Assembly (NCBI GenBank): GCA_963992225.1
Contig: CAXDTK010000192.1
Coordinates: 1-10,486, forward strand
Source: Pelomonas sp963992225
Lineage (GTDB): Bacteria > Pseudomonadota > Gammaproteobacteria > Burkholderiales > Burkholderiaceae_C
Direction of reading: 5' to 3'
Length of the DNA: 10,486 bases
Shown here: positions 1 to 6,487 of the stretch, in pieces
Numbering within the stretch: position 1 is the first letter of the stretch
Layout: every line of letters begins with the position of its first letter
Notes under the pieces: generated by a model
Database searches by the model: none
Seen by the model: only the letters and a program-made list of their open reading frames with translations
Told to the model about the DNA's origin: nothing
Translations under genes and position numbers: made by a program

Positions 1-698
1 GCTTCAACCCGGACACCCTGGCCTATACCCTGCTCTACGCCACGGCCAACGGCACGCCGTTCGACATCGACGCCAACGGTGCAGCCATCGCGCTGGACGC
101 GGCCGGCAACCCGACGACGCCCTACACGACGATCACCTTCCCGCCCACCGGCGGCTCGCCCAGCACCATCCTCGGCTCGACCTCGACGCCGCCGGGCACC
201 ATCACCATGCCCGTGCCGGCCGGCACCAGCGCCCGCGGCAATGCGACGCTGGCCATCCCCGCCATCCAGCTGGACCTGACCAAGGCCACCGAGAACGGCA
301 GCAGCTTCGCGGTGACCAACCTGACCCAGGACGGCTATGCCCCGGGCCAGCTGACCGGCATCCAGGTGGCCAACAACGGCGTCATCCAGGCCCGCTACTC
401 CAACGGCCAGAGCAAGCCGGCCGGGCAGATCGAGCTGGCCACGTTCCGCAACCCGCAGGGCCTGCAGACCATGGGCGGCAACGTCTGGATCCGCACCGTC
501 AACTCGGGCGACGCGGTCGTCGGCGTGCCGGGCGACGGCAACATGGGCGCGCTGCAGTCCGGCGCGCTGGAGGAAAGCAACGTCGACCTGACCGCCGAGC
601 TGGTCAACATGGTGACGGCGCAGCGCGCCTACCAGGCCAACGCGCAGACGATCAAGACGCAGGACCAGGTCCTGCAGACCATCGTCAACCTCCGGTAA
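1..698 (+). CDS. flgE: Flagellar hook protein FlgE, 3' part only
   Basis: Polymerises into the flagellar hook, the flexible joint between rod and filament, after export by the flagellar type III apparatus. The reading frame is open from the left edge (first full codon at position 3) and gives 231 residues ending at TAA 696-698, so the N-terminal part, roughly 45% of a usual ~400-residue FlgE, lies outside the window. The stretch LTQDGYAPGQLTGIQV, then RYSNGQSKPAGQIELATF, is the typical FlgE body. The C-terminal D0 helix has the axial-family signature ESNVDLTAELVNMVTAQRAY followed by QANAQTIKTQDQVLQ. An ATG at 207 is internal and should not be taken as the start. The gene heads the run flgE-flgF-flgG-flgH, and 22 bp separate its stop from flgF. 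Confidence 0.97.
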   Translation, partial: FNPDTLAYTLLYATANGTPFDIDANGAAIALDAAGNPTTPYTTITFPPTGGSPSTILGSTSTPPGTITMPVPAGTSARGNATLAIPAIQLDLTKATENGSSFAVTNLTQDGYAPGQLTGIQVANNGVIQARYSNGQSKPAGQIELATFRNPQGLQTMGGNVWIRTVNSGDAVVGVPGDGNMGALQSGALEESNVDLTAELVNMVTAQRAYQANAQTIKTQDQVLQTIVNLR

Positions 699-720
699 TC
701 ACGGCGACTGAGGACGCGCG

Positions 721-1452
721 ATGGACCGCATGATCTACCTCTCGATGGCCGGCGCCAAGGCGGCCATGCAGCGGCAGGACGTGCTCTCGCACAACCTCGC
801 CAACGTCACGACCAACGGCTTTCGCGCCGAGCTGCAGGCCTTCCGCGCCGTGCCGGTGCGGGGCGACGGCGCCTCCACGCGCGCCTTCGCGCTGGAAACC
901 ACCATCGGCTACAACGACGCCCAGGGCCCGCTCACGCCGACCGGCCGCAACCTGGACGTCGCCATGCAGGGCAATGCCTGGCTGGCCGTGCAGGCCAACG
1001 ACGGCACCGAGGCCTACACCCGCGCCGGTTCACTGGACGTGAACGCCGAGGGCCTGCTGGTGATGCGCAACGGCATGCCGGTGCTGGGCGACGGCGGCCC
1101 GATCAACATCCCGCCCAACAGCGAGGTGGCCATCGGCAGCGACGGCACCATCAGCGCCAAGGCGCCCAACCAGCGCCCCACCACCGTCGGCCGCCTGAAG
1201 CTGGTCACGCCGGAGACGACGCAGGCGCTGACGCGCGGCGAGGACGGCCTGTTCCGCGCCGGCGAGGGTGATCTGCCCGCCAACCCGGCCGCCCGCCTGC
1301 AGGACGGCGCGCTGGAAGGCTCCAACGTCAGCCCGGTCGAGACCATGGTCGCCATGATCGCCGCCGGCCGCCAGTTCGAGCAGCAGATGAAGCTGCTGCA
1401 GATCGCCCAGACCCAGGGCCAGCAATCCGCCAAGCTGCTCGGCAGCACCTAA
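721..1452 (+). CDS. flgF: Proximal rod protein FlgF
   Basis: A subunit of the proximal flagellar rod, which crosses the periplasm and is exported through the flagellar type III apparatus. The 243-residue length is normal for FlgF. The N-terminal helix carries the flagellar rod signature SHNLANVTTNGF at residues 23-34. The C-terminal helix has GALEGSNVSPVETMVAMI, and the glycine-rich D1 core lies between. The P-V-E-T-M version of the C-terminal motif and the N-terminal MDRMIYLSM separate FlgF from FlgG. A purine-rich ribosome binding site, TGAGGA at 709-714, lies six bases before the ATG at 721. A second ATG at codon 4 is possible but is worse placed. Only 12 bases separate its stop from flgG, so the two are almost certainly co-transcribed. 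Confidence 0.97.
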   Translation: MDRMIYLSMAGAKAAMQRQDVLSHNLANVTTNGFRAELQAFRAVPVRGDGASTRAFALETTIGYNDAQGPLTPTGRNLDVAMQGNAWLAVQANDGTEAYTRAGSLDVNAEGLLVMRNGMPVLGDGGPINIPPNSEVAIGSDGTISAKAPNQRPTTVGRLKLVTPETTQALTRGEDGLFRAGEGDLPANPAARLQDGALEGSNVSPVETMVAMIAAGRQFEQQMKLLQIAQTQGQQSAKLLGST

Positions 1453-1464
1453 GGAACCCAAGCC

Positions 1465-2247
1465 ATGATGCGCTCGCTCTGGATCGCCAAGACCGGCATG
1501 GAAGCCCAGCAAGTCCAGCTGGACAACATCTCGCACAACCTCGCCAACGTCGCGACCAACGGCTACAAGCGTTCGCACGCCGTGTTCGAGGACCTGATCT
1601 ACCAGAACATGCGCCAGAGCGGCGCCAACAGCACCGAGCAGACCACGCTGCCCACCGGCTTGCAGGTGGGCCTGGGCGTGCGCCCCGTGGCCACCGCACG
1701 CATCTACACGCAGGGCAACCTGCAGCAGACCAGCAACAACCTGGACCTGGCCATCAAGGGCGACGGCTTCTTCCAGATCCAGATGCCCGACGGCACCACC
1801 AGCTACACCCGCGACGGCAGCTTCCAGCTCAACGCCAACGGCCAGATGGTGACGAGCAACGGCTACACGCTGCTGCCGGGCATCACGATCCCGAACAACG
1901 CGCAGAGCCTGACCATCGGCAACGACGGCACCGTCAGCGTCACGCTGCCCGGCCAGGCCGCGCCGCAGACCGTGGGCCAGCTGCAGCTCGCCACCTTCGT
2001 GAACCCGGCCGGCCTGGACCCCAAGGGCCAGAACCTGTTCGCCGAGACCGCCTCCAGCGGCACGCCCAACACCGGCGCGCCCAACAACAACGGCATCGGC
2101 GCGCTGCAGCAGGGCTTCGTCGAGACGTCCAACGTCAACGTCGTGGAGGAGCTGGTGCAGATGATCCAGACCCAGCGCGCCTACGAGCTGAACTCCAAGG
2201 CCGTGCAGACGTCGGACCAGATGCTGCAAAAGCTCGCCCAGATCTAG
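1465..2247 (+). CDS. flgG: Distal rod protein FlgG
   Basis: Forms the distal flagellar rod, the drive shaft passing through the P and L rings. It is 260 residues long, exactly the family norm, and unambiguous. The N-terminal MMRSLWIAKTGMEAQQ is followed by SHNLANVATNGYKR from residue 23. The core contains LDLAIKGDGFFQIQMPDG and SYTRDGSFQLNANGQ, and the C-terminal helix has ETSNVNVVEELVQMIQTQRAYE. AAGGAA at 1451-1456, overlapping the flgF TAA, serves as ribosome binding site for the ATG at 1465. The second ATG (1468) would remove only one residue. A structured repeat follows three bases after its TAG stop, before flgH. Confidence 0.98.
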   Translation: MMRSLWIAKTGMEAQQVQLDNISHNLANVATNGYKRSHAVFEDLIYQNMRQSGANSTEQTTLPTGLQVGLGVRPVATARIYTQGNLQQTSNNLDLAIKGDGFFQIQMPDGTTSYTRDGSFQLNANGQMVTSNGYTLLPGITIPNNAQSLTIGNDGTVSVTLPGQAAPQTVGQLQLATFVNPAGLDPKGQNLFAETASSGTPNTGAPNNNGIGALQQGFVETSNVNVVEELVQMIQTQRAYELNSKAVQTSDQMLQKLAQI

Positions 2248-2250
2248 TAC

Positions 2251-2328
2251 CCCCCGTAGCGCTCGCGCGCTCCCCAGGGGGCGCAACCGGCGGCCCGGCA
2301 AAGCCGGCCCCGCGGTTGCCGCTCGATG
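2251..2328. repeat. Structured intergenic repeat, copy 1 (after flgG)
   Basis: A GC-rich palindromic element beginning three bases after the flgG stop. It opens with a C-run and a TCCCC/GGGGG hairpin. Next is a nested stem whose outer arms, GCAACC at 2283-2288 and GGTTGC at 2314-2319, continue as GCGG/CCGC around a bulged G at 2289. The core is CCGGC-AAA-GCCGG at 2295-2307, and the element ends with CGCTCGATG. It matches copy 2 after flgH in architecture and shares the 15-base core GCCCGGCAAAGCCGG. The style recalls REP-like intergenic elements common in Comamonadaceae-type genomes. In RNA it could stabilise the flgG 3' end or attenuate read-through to flgH. No T-run follows, so a classic terminator is unlikely. 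Confidence 0.75.
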
Positions 2329-2362
2329 GACGGCCGGCTTCGCGGCCTTGTGATCGGGATTC

Positions 2363-2369
2363 AGAGAGG
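2363..2369 (+). promoter_or_regulatory. Ribosome binding site that fixes the flgH start
   Basis: AGAGAGG lies seven bases before the ATG at 2377. It supports starting FlgH there rather than at the in-frame ATG at 2326, which overlaps the repeat's end and would put 17 extra residues in front of the lipoprotein signal peptide. Confidence 0.75.
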
Positions 2370-2376
2370 CATCCTC

Positions 2377-3054
2377 ATGAAGCACTTCACCCTCATCGGT
2401 TCACTCGCTGCCGCCGCCCTGCTGGCCGGCTGCGCCACGCCCTACCCCGAGCCGCAGGTCGAGCTGGCGCACACGCCGGTCGTCAACCTGCCGCCGGTAC
2501 AGCCCATGGCGCCGACCAACGGCGCCATCTACCAGGCCGCCAGCTACCGTCCGCTGTTCGAGGACCACCGTGCGCGGCTGGTGGGTGACACGCTGACCAT
2601 CAACATCACCGAACGCGTGTCGGCCTCGCAGACCAGCACCAGCGAGCTGAGCAAGAGCGGCAGCCTGTCGGCCGGCGTCGCCGCCGTGCCGGGCATCTCG
2701 CCCAAGGCCTTTGCCCGCGCGACGGCCGAAGCGACGTCGGCGAACGACAACAAGGGCAAGGGCAGCAACCAGAACACCAACGAGTTCACCGGCGCCATCA
2801 CCGCCGTGGTGACCGGCGTGCTGCCCAACGGCCACCTGATGATCAGCGGCGAGAAGCAGATCGGCGTGAACCGCAACGTCGACGTGCTGCGCTTCTCGGG
2901 CCAGGTGGACCCGCGCTCCATCGGCCAGGGCAATGCCGTGCCGTCCACCTCGGTGGCCAACGTGCGCATCGAGCAGCGCGGCCGCGGCGCCACGTCGGAC
3001 GCGCATGCGGTGGGCTGGCTGTCGCGGTTCTTCCTCAACATCGCGCCCAGTTAA
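2377..3054 (+). CDS. flgH: Flagellar L-ring lipoprotein FlgH
   Basis: The lipoprotein that builds the L ring in the outer membrane, a bushing for the rotating rod. From the ATG at 2377 it is 225 residues. A basic, hydrophobic signal peptide ends in the lipobox LLAGC, making Cys19 the lipidated residue after signal peptidase II cleavage. Family motifs follow: IYQ near 51, LFEDHRARLVGDTLTINI at 60-77, NGHLMISGEKQIGVN at 151-165, and the C-terminal AVGWLSRFF at 211-219. The in-frame ATG at 2326 would add 17 polar residues before the signal and is disfavoured. The 129-bp gap after flgG is mostly the structured repeat. Downstream, the next gene converges from the other strand rather than being flgI, its usual partner. 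Confidence 0.97.
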   Translation: MKHFTLIGSLAAAALLAGCATPYPEPQVELAHTPVVNLPPVQPMAPTNGAIYQAASYRPLFEDHRARLVGDTLTINITERVSASQTSTSELSKSGSLSAGVAAVPGISPKAFARATAEATSANDNKGKGSNQNTNEFTGAITAVVTGVLPNGHLMISGEKQIGVNRNVDVLRFSGQVDPRSIGQGNAVPSTSVANVRIEQRGRGATSDAHAVGWLSRFFLNIAPS

Positions 3055-3059
3055 GCCCA

Positions 3060-3141
3060 CCCCCTACGGCCTGACGGCCGCCCCCTCAAGGGGGCGCTTG
3101 CGGCTGCCCGGCAAAGCCGGATCAGCGCAAGCCGCTGGATG
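3060..3141. repeat. Structured intergenic repeat, copy 2 (after flgH)
   Basis: Second copy of the element found after flgG, starting five bases after the flgH stop. It has CGGCC/GGCCG, then GCCCCCT/AGGGGGC (3080-3086 and 3089-3095). The outer arms are GCTTGC (3096-3101) and GCAAGC (3127-3132), continuing as GCTG/CAGC around a bulged G at 3102. The same CCGGC-AAA-GCCGG core is at 3108-3120, and the end is CGCTGGATG. Compared with copy 1, arm bases changed on both sides so that pairing is kept. It lies between convergent genes (flgH and the amidohydrolase) and could act as a transcription barrier, though there is no T-run. Confidence 0.75.
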
Positions 3142-3142
3142 A

Positions 3143-3177
3143 GTTGCGGCCTCCGGCGCAACGCGGCACGACCGCGT
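3143..3177. terminator. Paired hairpins between convergent flgH and amidohydrolase genes
   Basis: Two tight inverted repeats in tandem. The first is GTTGC-G-GCC / GGC-GCAAC (3143-3162), an 8-bp stem with one bulged G and a TCC loop. The second is ACGCGG / CCGCGT (3161-3166 and 3172-3177), whose last base is the first base of the amidohydrolase stop triplet. Both lie where reverse-strand transcripts should end and where flgH read-through would collide with them. There is no T-tract on either strand, so this is a structural guess and not a canonical intrinsic terminator. Confidence 0.35.
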
Positions 3178-4445
3178 CAGGCCTGCTTGCTGGCTAGGTA
3201 ATCCACCGCCAGGTTGGCCAGCGCCCGCACGCCCACTTCCAGCCCGCGCTCGTCGACGATGAAGCGCGGCGAGTGGTTGGAGTAGGCCTGGCTGGGCTCG
3301 ATGTCCGGCGGCGTCACGCCGACGAAGAAGAACAGGCCCGGGATCAGCCGCTGGAAGAACGAGAAGTCCTCCGCCCCGGTCGCCTTGGGCACCACCTCGA
3401 TGCCCATGGGCCGCGGGCCGGTGCTGGCCACGCGGGTCAGCGTGGGCACCATCTGCTCGGTCAGCACCGGGTCGTTGCGCGTGACCGGGTAGTTCTTCGT
3501 GATGCAGACCTTGCAGCTCGCGCGCGACGCCGCCGAGATACCCTCGGCCAGCGTCGTGATGCGCTCGTGGATGGCGTCGCGCATGCCCTCGTCGAAGCTG
3601 CGGATGGTGCCGCGCATCTCCACCGAGTCCGGGATGATGTTCTCGCGCACGCCGCCCTTGATGGCGCCGATGGTGACGACCGCCGGCTCGCGGTTCAGGT
3701 CCAGCGTGCGGCTGACGATGGTCTGCAGGCCCAGCACGATCTGCGCGGACGTGACGATGGGGTCCACGCCCAGCCAGGGCGCGGCGCCATGCGTCTGCTT
3801 GCCCTGCACCGTGATCCTGAGCTTGTCGCTGCTGGCCATGGTGGGCCCCGGCCGGTAGCCGATGACGCCGGCCGGCTGCCGCGACGTGACATGCAGGCCG
3901 AAGATGGCGCTCGGCGTGGGGTTCTCCAGCACGCCTTCCTTGATCATCAGCGCCGCGCCGCCCTCCTCGCCCTCGGGCGGCATTTCCTCGGCCGGCTGGA
4001 AGATGAACTTCACGCTGCCCGGGATCTGCTCGCGCAGGCTGGCCAGCACGCTGGCCACGCCCATCAGGATGGCGACATGGCAGTCATGCCCGCAGGCATG
4101 CATGACGCCCACCTCCTCGCCGTTCCAGACCGCGCGGGCCTTGGACGCGAACGGCAGCTCCACCTCCTCGGTGACCGGCAGGCCGTCCATGTCGGCACGC
4201 AGCGCCACCACGCCGCCGGGCCTGCCGCCCTTGAGCAGGCCCACCACGCCGGTGTGCGCCACGCCGGTCTGGACCTCGTCGAAGCCCAGCGAGCGCAGGT
4301 GCTCGGCCACCAGGGCGGCGGTGCGGAACTCGCGGTTGCCCAGCTCGGGGTGCTGGTGCAGGTCGCGCCGCCAGGCGATCACCTGGGGCTCCAGGGCGGC
4401 CGTCAACGCGGCGATGCCTTCGCTCAGAGAGGGCTGAGGACTCAT
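3177..4445 (-). CDS. M20D-family metallo-amidohydrolase (hippurate hydrolase-like)
   Basis: A probable zinc-type amidohydrolase that removes acyl groups from N-acyl amino acids. This family includes hippurate hydrolases, IAA-amino-acid hydrolases and N-acetyldiaminopimelate deacetylase. It has 422 residues, slightly above the usual ~390-400. WRRDLHQHPELG (25-36) is the family start, and ALRADMDGLPV follows at 81-91. Metal-binding candidates are Cys118 and His120 in MHACGHDCH, Glu153/Glu154 in FQPAEE, His185 in GLHV and His391 in YSNHSP. The dimerisation domain includes the conserved GKQTHGAAPW (215-224). No signal peptide is seen, so it is cytoplasmic. The substrate cannot be told from sequence. 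It is the last gene of the reverse-strand trio, 45 bp after the propeller gene, with no clear ribosome binding site. A role with the neighbouring glycan genes, for example removing an N-acyl group, is speculation. Confidence 0.9.
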   Translation of the reverse strand: MSPQPSLSEGIAALTAALEPQVIAWRRDLHQHPELGNREFRTAALVAEHLRSLGFDEVQTGVAHTGVVGLLKGGRPGGVVALRADMDGLPVTEEVELPFASKARAVWNGEEVGVMHACGHDCHVAILMGVASVLASLREQIPGSVKFIFQPAEEMPPEGEEGGAALMIKEGVLENPTPSAIFGLHVTSRQPAGVIGYRPGPTMASSDKLRITVQGKQTHGAAPWLGVDPIVTSAQIVLGLQTIVSRTLDLNREPAVVTIGAIKGGVRENIIPDSVEMRGTIRSFDEGMRDAIHERITTLAEGISAASRASCKVCITKNYPVTRNDPVLTEQMVPTLTRVASTGPRPMGIEVVPKATGAEDFSFFQRLIPGLFFFVGVTPPDIEPSQAYSNHSPRFIVDERGLEVGVRALANLAVDYLASKQA

Positions 4446-4490
4446 GCGGGCGATGGTATGACCGCCGCGCGGCGCCGGGGTGGCGGCGTG

Positions 4491-5411
4491 TCAGCGGCCC
4501 AACAGCCGCCTGACACGTCGTTGCATGTCCAGCCACTGCCGGCCGCGCGAGCGGTCGACGCGCTTCACGTCGATCAGCGTGAACGGGCCGCAACCGGACA
4601 ACGTGTGCAGGCCGGCGCGGTGGCTGTCGCTGGCCAGGTCGCCGGTGAGCCGCTCGGCGCCGGCCTCGACGAGCACACGTTCCGGCGTCAGGACCGGGAA
4701 GCGCAGCAGCCGGGTGGCACCGCCATAGCCCTGGCTGCTGTCCTGCACCGGCAGCGTCAGCACGCCGTCGCGCCCCATGAAGGGCCGTCCCGCCGGGCGG
4801 GCCCCGTCGCGGTTGACGCGCACCGGGTTGGTGGCCAGCGGCGTCCACGGCCCGGCCAGCGCCGGCGCATGGGCGACATGCAGCTCGCGCTGGTCACGCG
4901 CGCCGGCGCCCACCAGCGTGTAGAACATCCACCAGCGGCCGCCGTGCTCGACCAGCGACGCATCCGCGCCGGGCAGGCCGCGCAGCAGCGCGCAGTCCCG
5001 CTCCCAGTGGTCCAGCGAGGCGTCGGTGGCGCGGTAGAGCGCGATCTCGCCGGCCTGGTGGGTCTCCGGCACCATCCAGGTCTCGCCCTCATGCTCGAAG
5101 ACCTGCGGGTAGGACAGGTGGAAGGGCCGCGCCAGCACGGTCGAGCGGCCGCGCCAGGCCAGGTCCGCCAGGCCGAACTCGTGGCGCTCCAGCGTGGCGC
5201 GCTTGACGCGGTAGTCGTAAGCCTCCACAAACACATGCAGCGCGTCCCCGCGCACCAGGCCGAAGGGGTCGGCCAGGTAGCGCCAGGGGCCCGGGTCGGG
5301 CAGCCAGGTGATGCGGTCGCGCACCGCGCGCAGCTGCGCGGCGTCCAGTTGCTGCACCGGCAGCGGCACGATGCCGACCTGCCAGAAGTCGCTGCGGGGC
5401 CGCCTGAACAT
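4491..5411 (-). CDS. Beta-propeller protein resembling the GINT1 N-terminal domain; likely glycan biosynthesis
   Basis: 306 residues with no signal peptide or membrane segment. Repeated aromatic-rich blocks recall five-bladed, GH43-like propellers. These are WRYLADPFGLVRGD (43-56), VFVEAYDYR (60-68), HLSYPQVFEHEGETWMVPE (98-116), ADASLVEHGGRWWMFYT (149-165), NPVRVNRDGARPAG (195-208) and PVQDSSQGYGG (221-231). This pattern matches my memory of the domain named after the N-terminus of plant glucosamine inositolphosphorylceramide transferase 1. In bacteria it occurs beside glycosyltransferases or fused to formyltransferase-like domains. Its catalytic role is unsettled, and a sugar transferase accessory or nucleotide-sugar modifying role is inference. 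The ATG overlaps the TGA of the upstream glycosyltransferase by one base (TGATG) and no ribosome binding site is visible, which suggests translational coupling and a joint function. Confidence 0.65.
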   Translation of the reverse strand: MFRRPRSDFWQVGIVPLPVQQLDAAQLRAVRDRITWLPDPGPWRYLADPFGLVRGDALHVFVEAYDYRVKRATLERHEFGLADLAWRGRSTVLARPFHLSYPQVFEHEGETWMVPETHQAGEIALYRATDASLDHWERDCALLRGLPGADASLVEHGGRWWMFYTLVGAGARDQRELHVAHAPALAGPWTPLATNPVRVNRDGARPAGRPFMGRDGVLTLPVQDSSQGYGGATRLLRFPVLTPERVLVEAGAERLTGDLASDSHRAGLHTLSGCGPFTLIDVKRVDRSRGRQWLDMQRRVRRLLGR

Positions 5412-5418
5412 CAGGCGG
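5400..5418. promoter_or_regulatory. Perfect hairpin over the stop/start overlap of two reverse genes
   Basis: CCGCCTGA (5400-5407) and TCAGGCGG (5411-5418) are perfect 8-base arms around the three-base loop ACA. In the reverse-strand mRNA the stem contains the TGA of the glycosyltransferase and part of the ATG of the propeller gene, with the rest of the ATG in the loop. Such a stem could block free ribosome entry until a translating ribosome opens it, which would enforce coupling. The regulatory role is inference. The inverted repeat itself is seen directly. Confidence 0.4.
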
Positions 5419-6487
5419 CGAGGGCTGGCTTGTCGCCGTCGAAGCCCGCCACCCGCGCCGCGCAGCGGTCCATCACGTCGCGGTAGAAGGCCAGCGTGCG
5501 GGCGACGGCCTGGCTGCGGTCGTAGGCCGCCGTGTCGTAGCGCACCGCCCGTGCCTCGCGGGGCAGCGGCCGCAGCCGCGCCAGCTCCTCCGCCATCGCC
5601 AGGCCCAGCGCCAGCACGTCGCCCACCGGCACCAGCCGGGCCGGCTGGCCGGCCAGCATCTCGCGCGGGCCCTGCGTGGCGGTGGACAGCACCGGCCGCC
5701 CGGCGCGCAGGGCCTCCAGGATGGCCAGCGGGAAGGCCTCCTCGCGCGACGGCGACACGAACAGGTCGAACCCGGGCAGCGCGGCGTCGACATCGTCCCG
5801 ATAGCCCAGCAGCCGGATGCGCGCATCGCCCGCCGCCAGCGCCTTCAGCGCGGCTTCCTCGGGCCCCTCGCCCAGGATGGCCAGCACGGCATCGGCCGGC
5901 GCCTGGGCGCGGAAGGCCGCGATCAGCAGGTCCATGCCCTTGCTGGCGTGCAGGCGGCCGACGCTGCCCACCAGCAGCTGGCCCGGCGCCAGGCCCAGCT
6001 CGGCGCGCAGGTCGGTGCGGCTCGCGGCAGGGTGGCCCTCGGGCGCCCAGTTGTGGATCACGCGGGCCAGCCCGCCGCCGGCCGGCAGGCCTTCATGCTG
6101 GGCGCGGTTGACGCACACCAGGCCGTCCAGCCGGGCATGGTGATGGGCCTTGTAGCCCACGTGCAGCGTGCCGATGCGCGCCGCCGTGCCGGCCTGGGCA
6201 GCCGCCTTGCAGGCCGGGCCCAGGTGGCCGTGGCACACGTCGGCGCCGAGCCGCCGGGCCAGTGCGGCGACCCGCCAGCCGCGCAGCAGCGGCAGCCGCA
6301 GGCCGTGGAAGCGCACCCCCGCCGCCAGCGCCCCGGCCACCGCGGAACCGGCCGAGCCGATGACATGGACGCGGTGGCCCAGCGCCGCCTGGGCGTTGGC
6401 CAGATCGATGCAATGGCGCTCGCCGCCGGCGATGCGGGAGGAGAAGACGACGTGAACCAGGGTGAGCGGCTCGAAGGGCGGCGGCAT
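5411..6487 (-). CDS. GT4-family (GT-B fold) glycosyltransferase
   Basis: A retaining glycosyltransferase of 358 residues, likely moving a sugar from a nucleotide donor to a lipid-linked or surface glycan on the cytoplasmic side of the membrane. The N-terminal acceptor domain begins LVHVVFSSRIAGGERH (9-24), a glycine loop typical of the family, with no signal peptide. The C-terminal donor domain has VGSVGRLHASKGMDLLIAAF (173-192), ILGEGPEE (204-211), a GYRDDV segment at 228-233 and SPSREEAFPLAILEA. The E-x7-E pair in the last motif is Glu250 and Glu258, so the active site looks intact. It is the first gene of the reverse-strand trio and overlaps the propeller gene by one base. No clear ribosome binding site precedes the ATG at 6487. 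A perfect inverted repeat ends 22 bp upstream. The sugar and acceptor are unknown. Capsule, LPS or flagellar glycosylation are all possible. Confidence 0.9.
   Translation of the reverse strand: MPPPFEPLTLVHVVFSSRIAGGERHCIDLANAQAALGHRVHVIGSAGSAVAGALAAGVRFHGLRLPLLRGWRVAALARRLGADVCHGHLGPACKAAAQAGTAARIGTLHVGYKAHHHARLDGLVCVNRAQHEGLPAGGGLARVIHNWAPEGHPAASRTDLRAELGLAPGQLLVGSVGRLHASKGMDLLIAAFRAQAPADAVLAILGEGPEEAALKALAAGDARIRLLGYRDDVDAALPGFDLFVSPSREEAFPLAILEALRAGRPVLSTATQGPREMLAGQPARLVPVGDVLALGLAMAEELARLRPLPREARAVRYDTAAYDRSQAVARTLAFYRDVMDRCAARVAGFDGDKPALAA

Noticed and set aside
2326..2376. Longer FlgH starting at the ATG at 2326
   Set aside because: It would add 17 residues before a proper lipoprotein signal peptide, overlaps the repeat end, and lacks the ribosome binding site that precedes 2377.
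3273..5486. A 737-codon plus-strand open frame opposite the amidohydrolase and propeller genes
   Set aside because: It is an antisense shadow, rich in Ala, Arg, His, Gly and Gln with no recognisable domain, while the reverse-strand frames show intact enzyme motifs.
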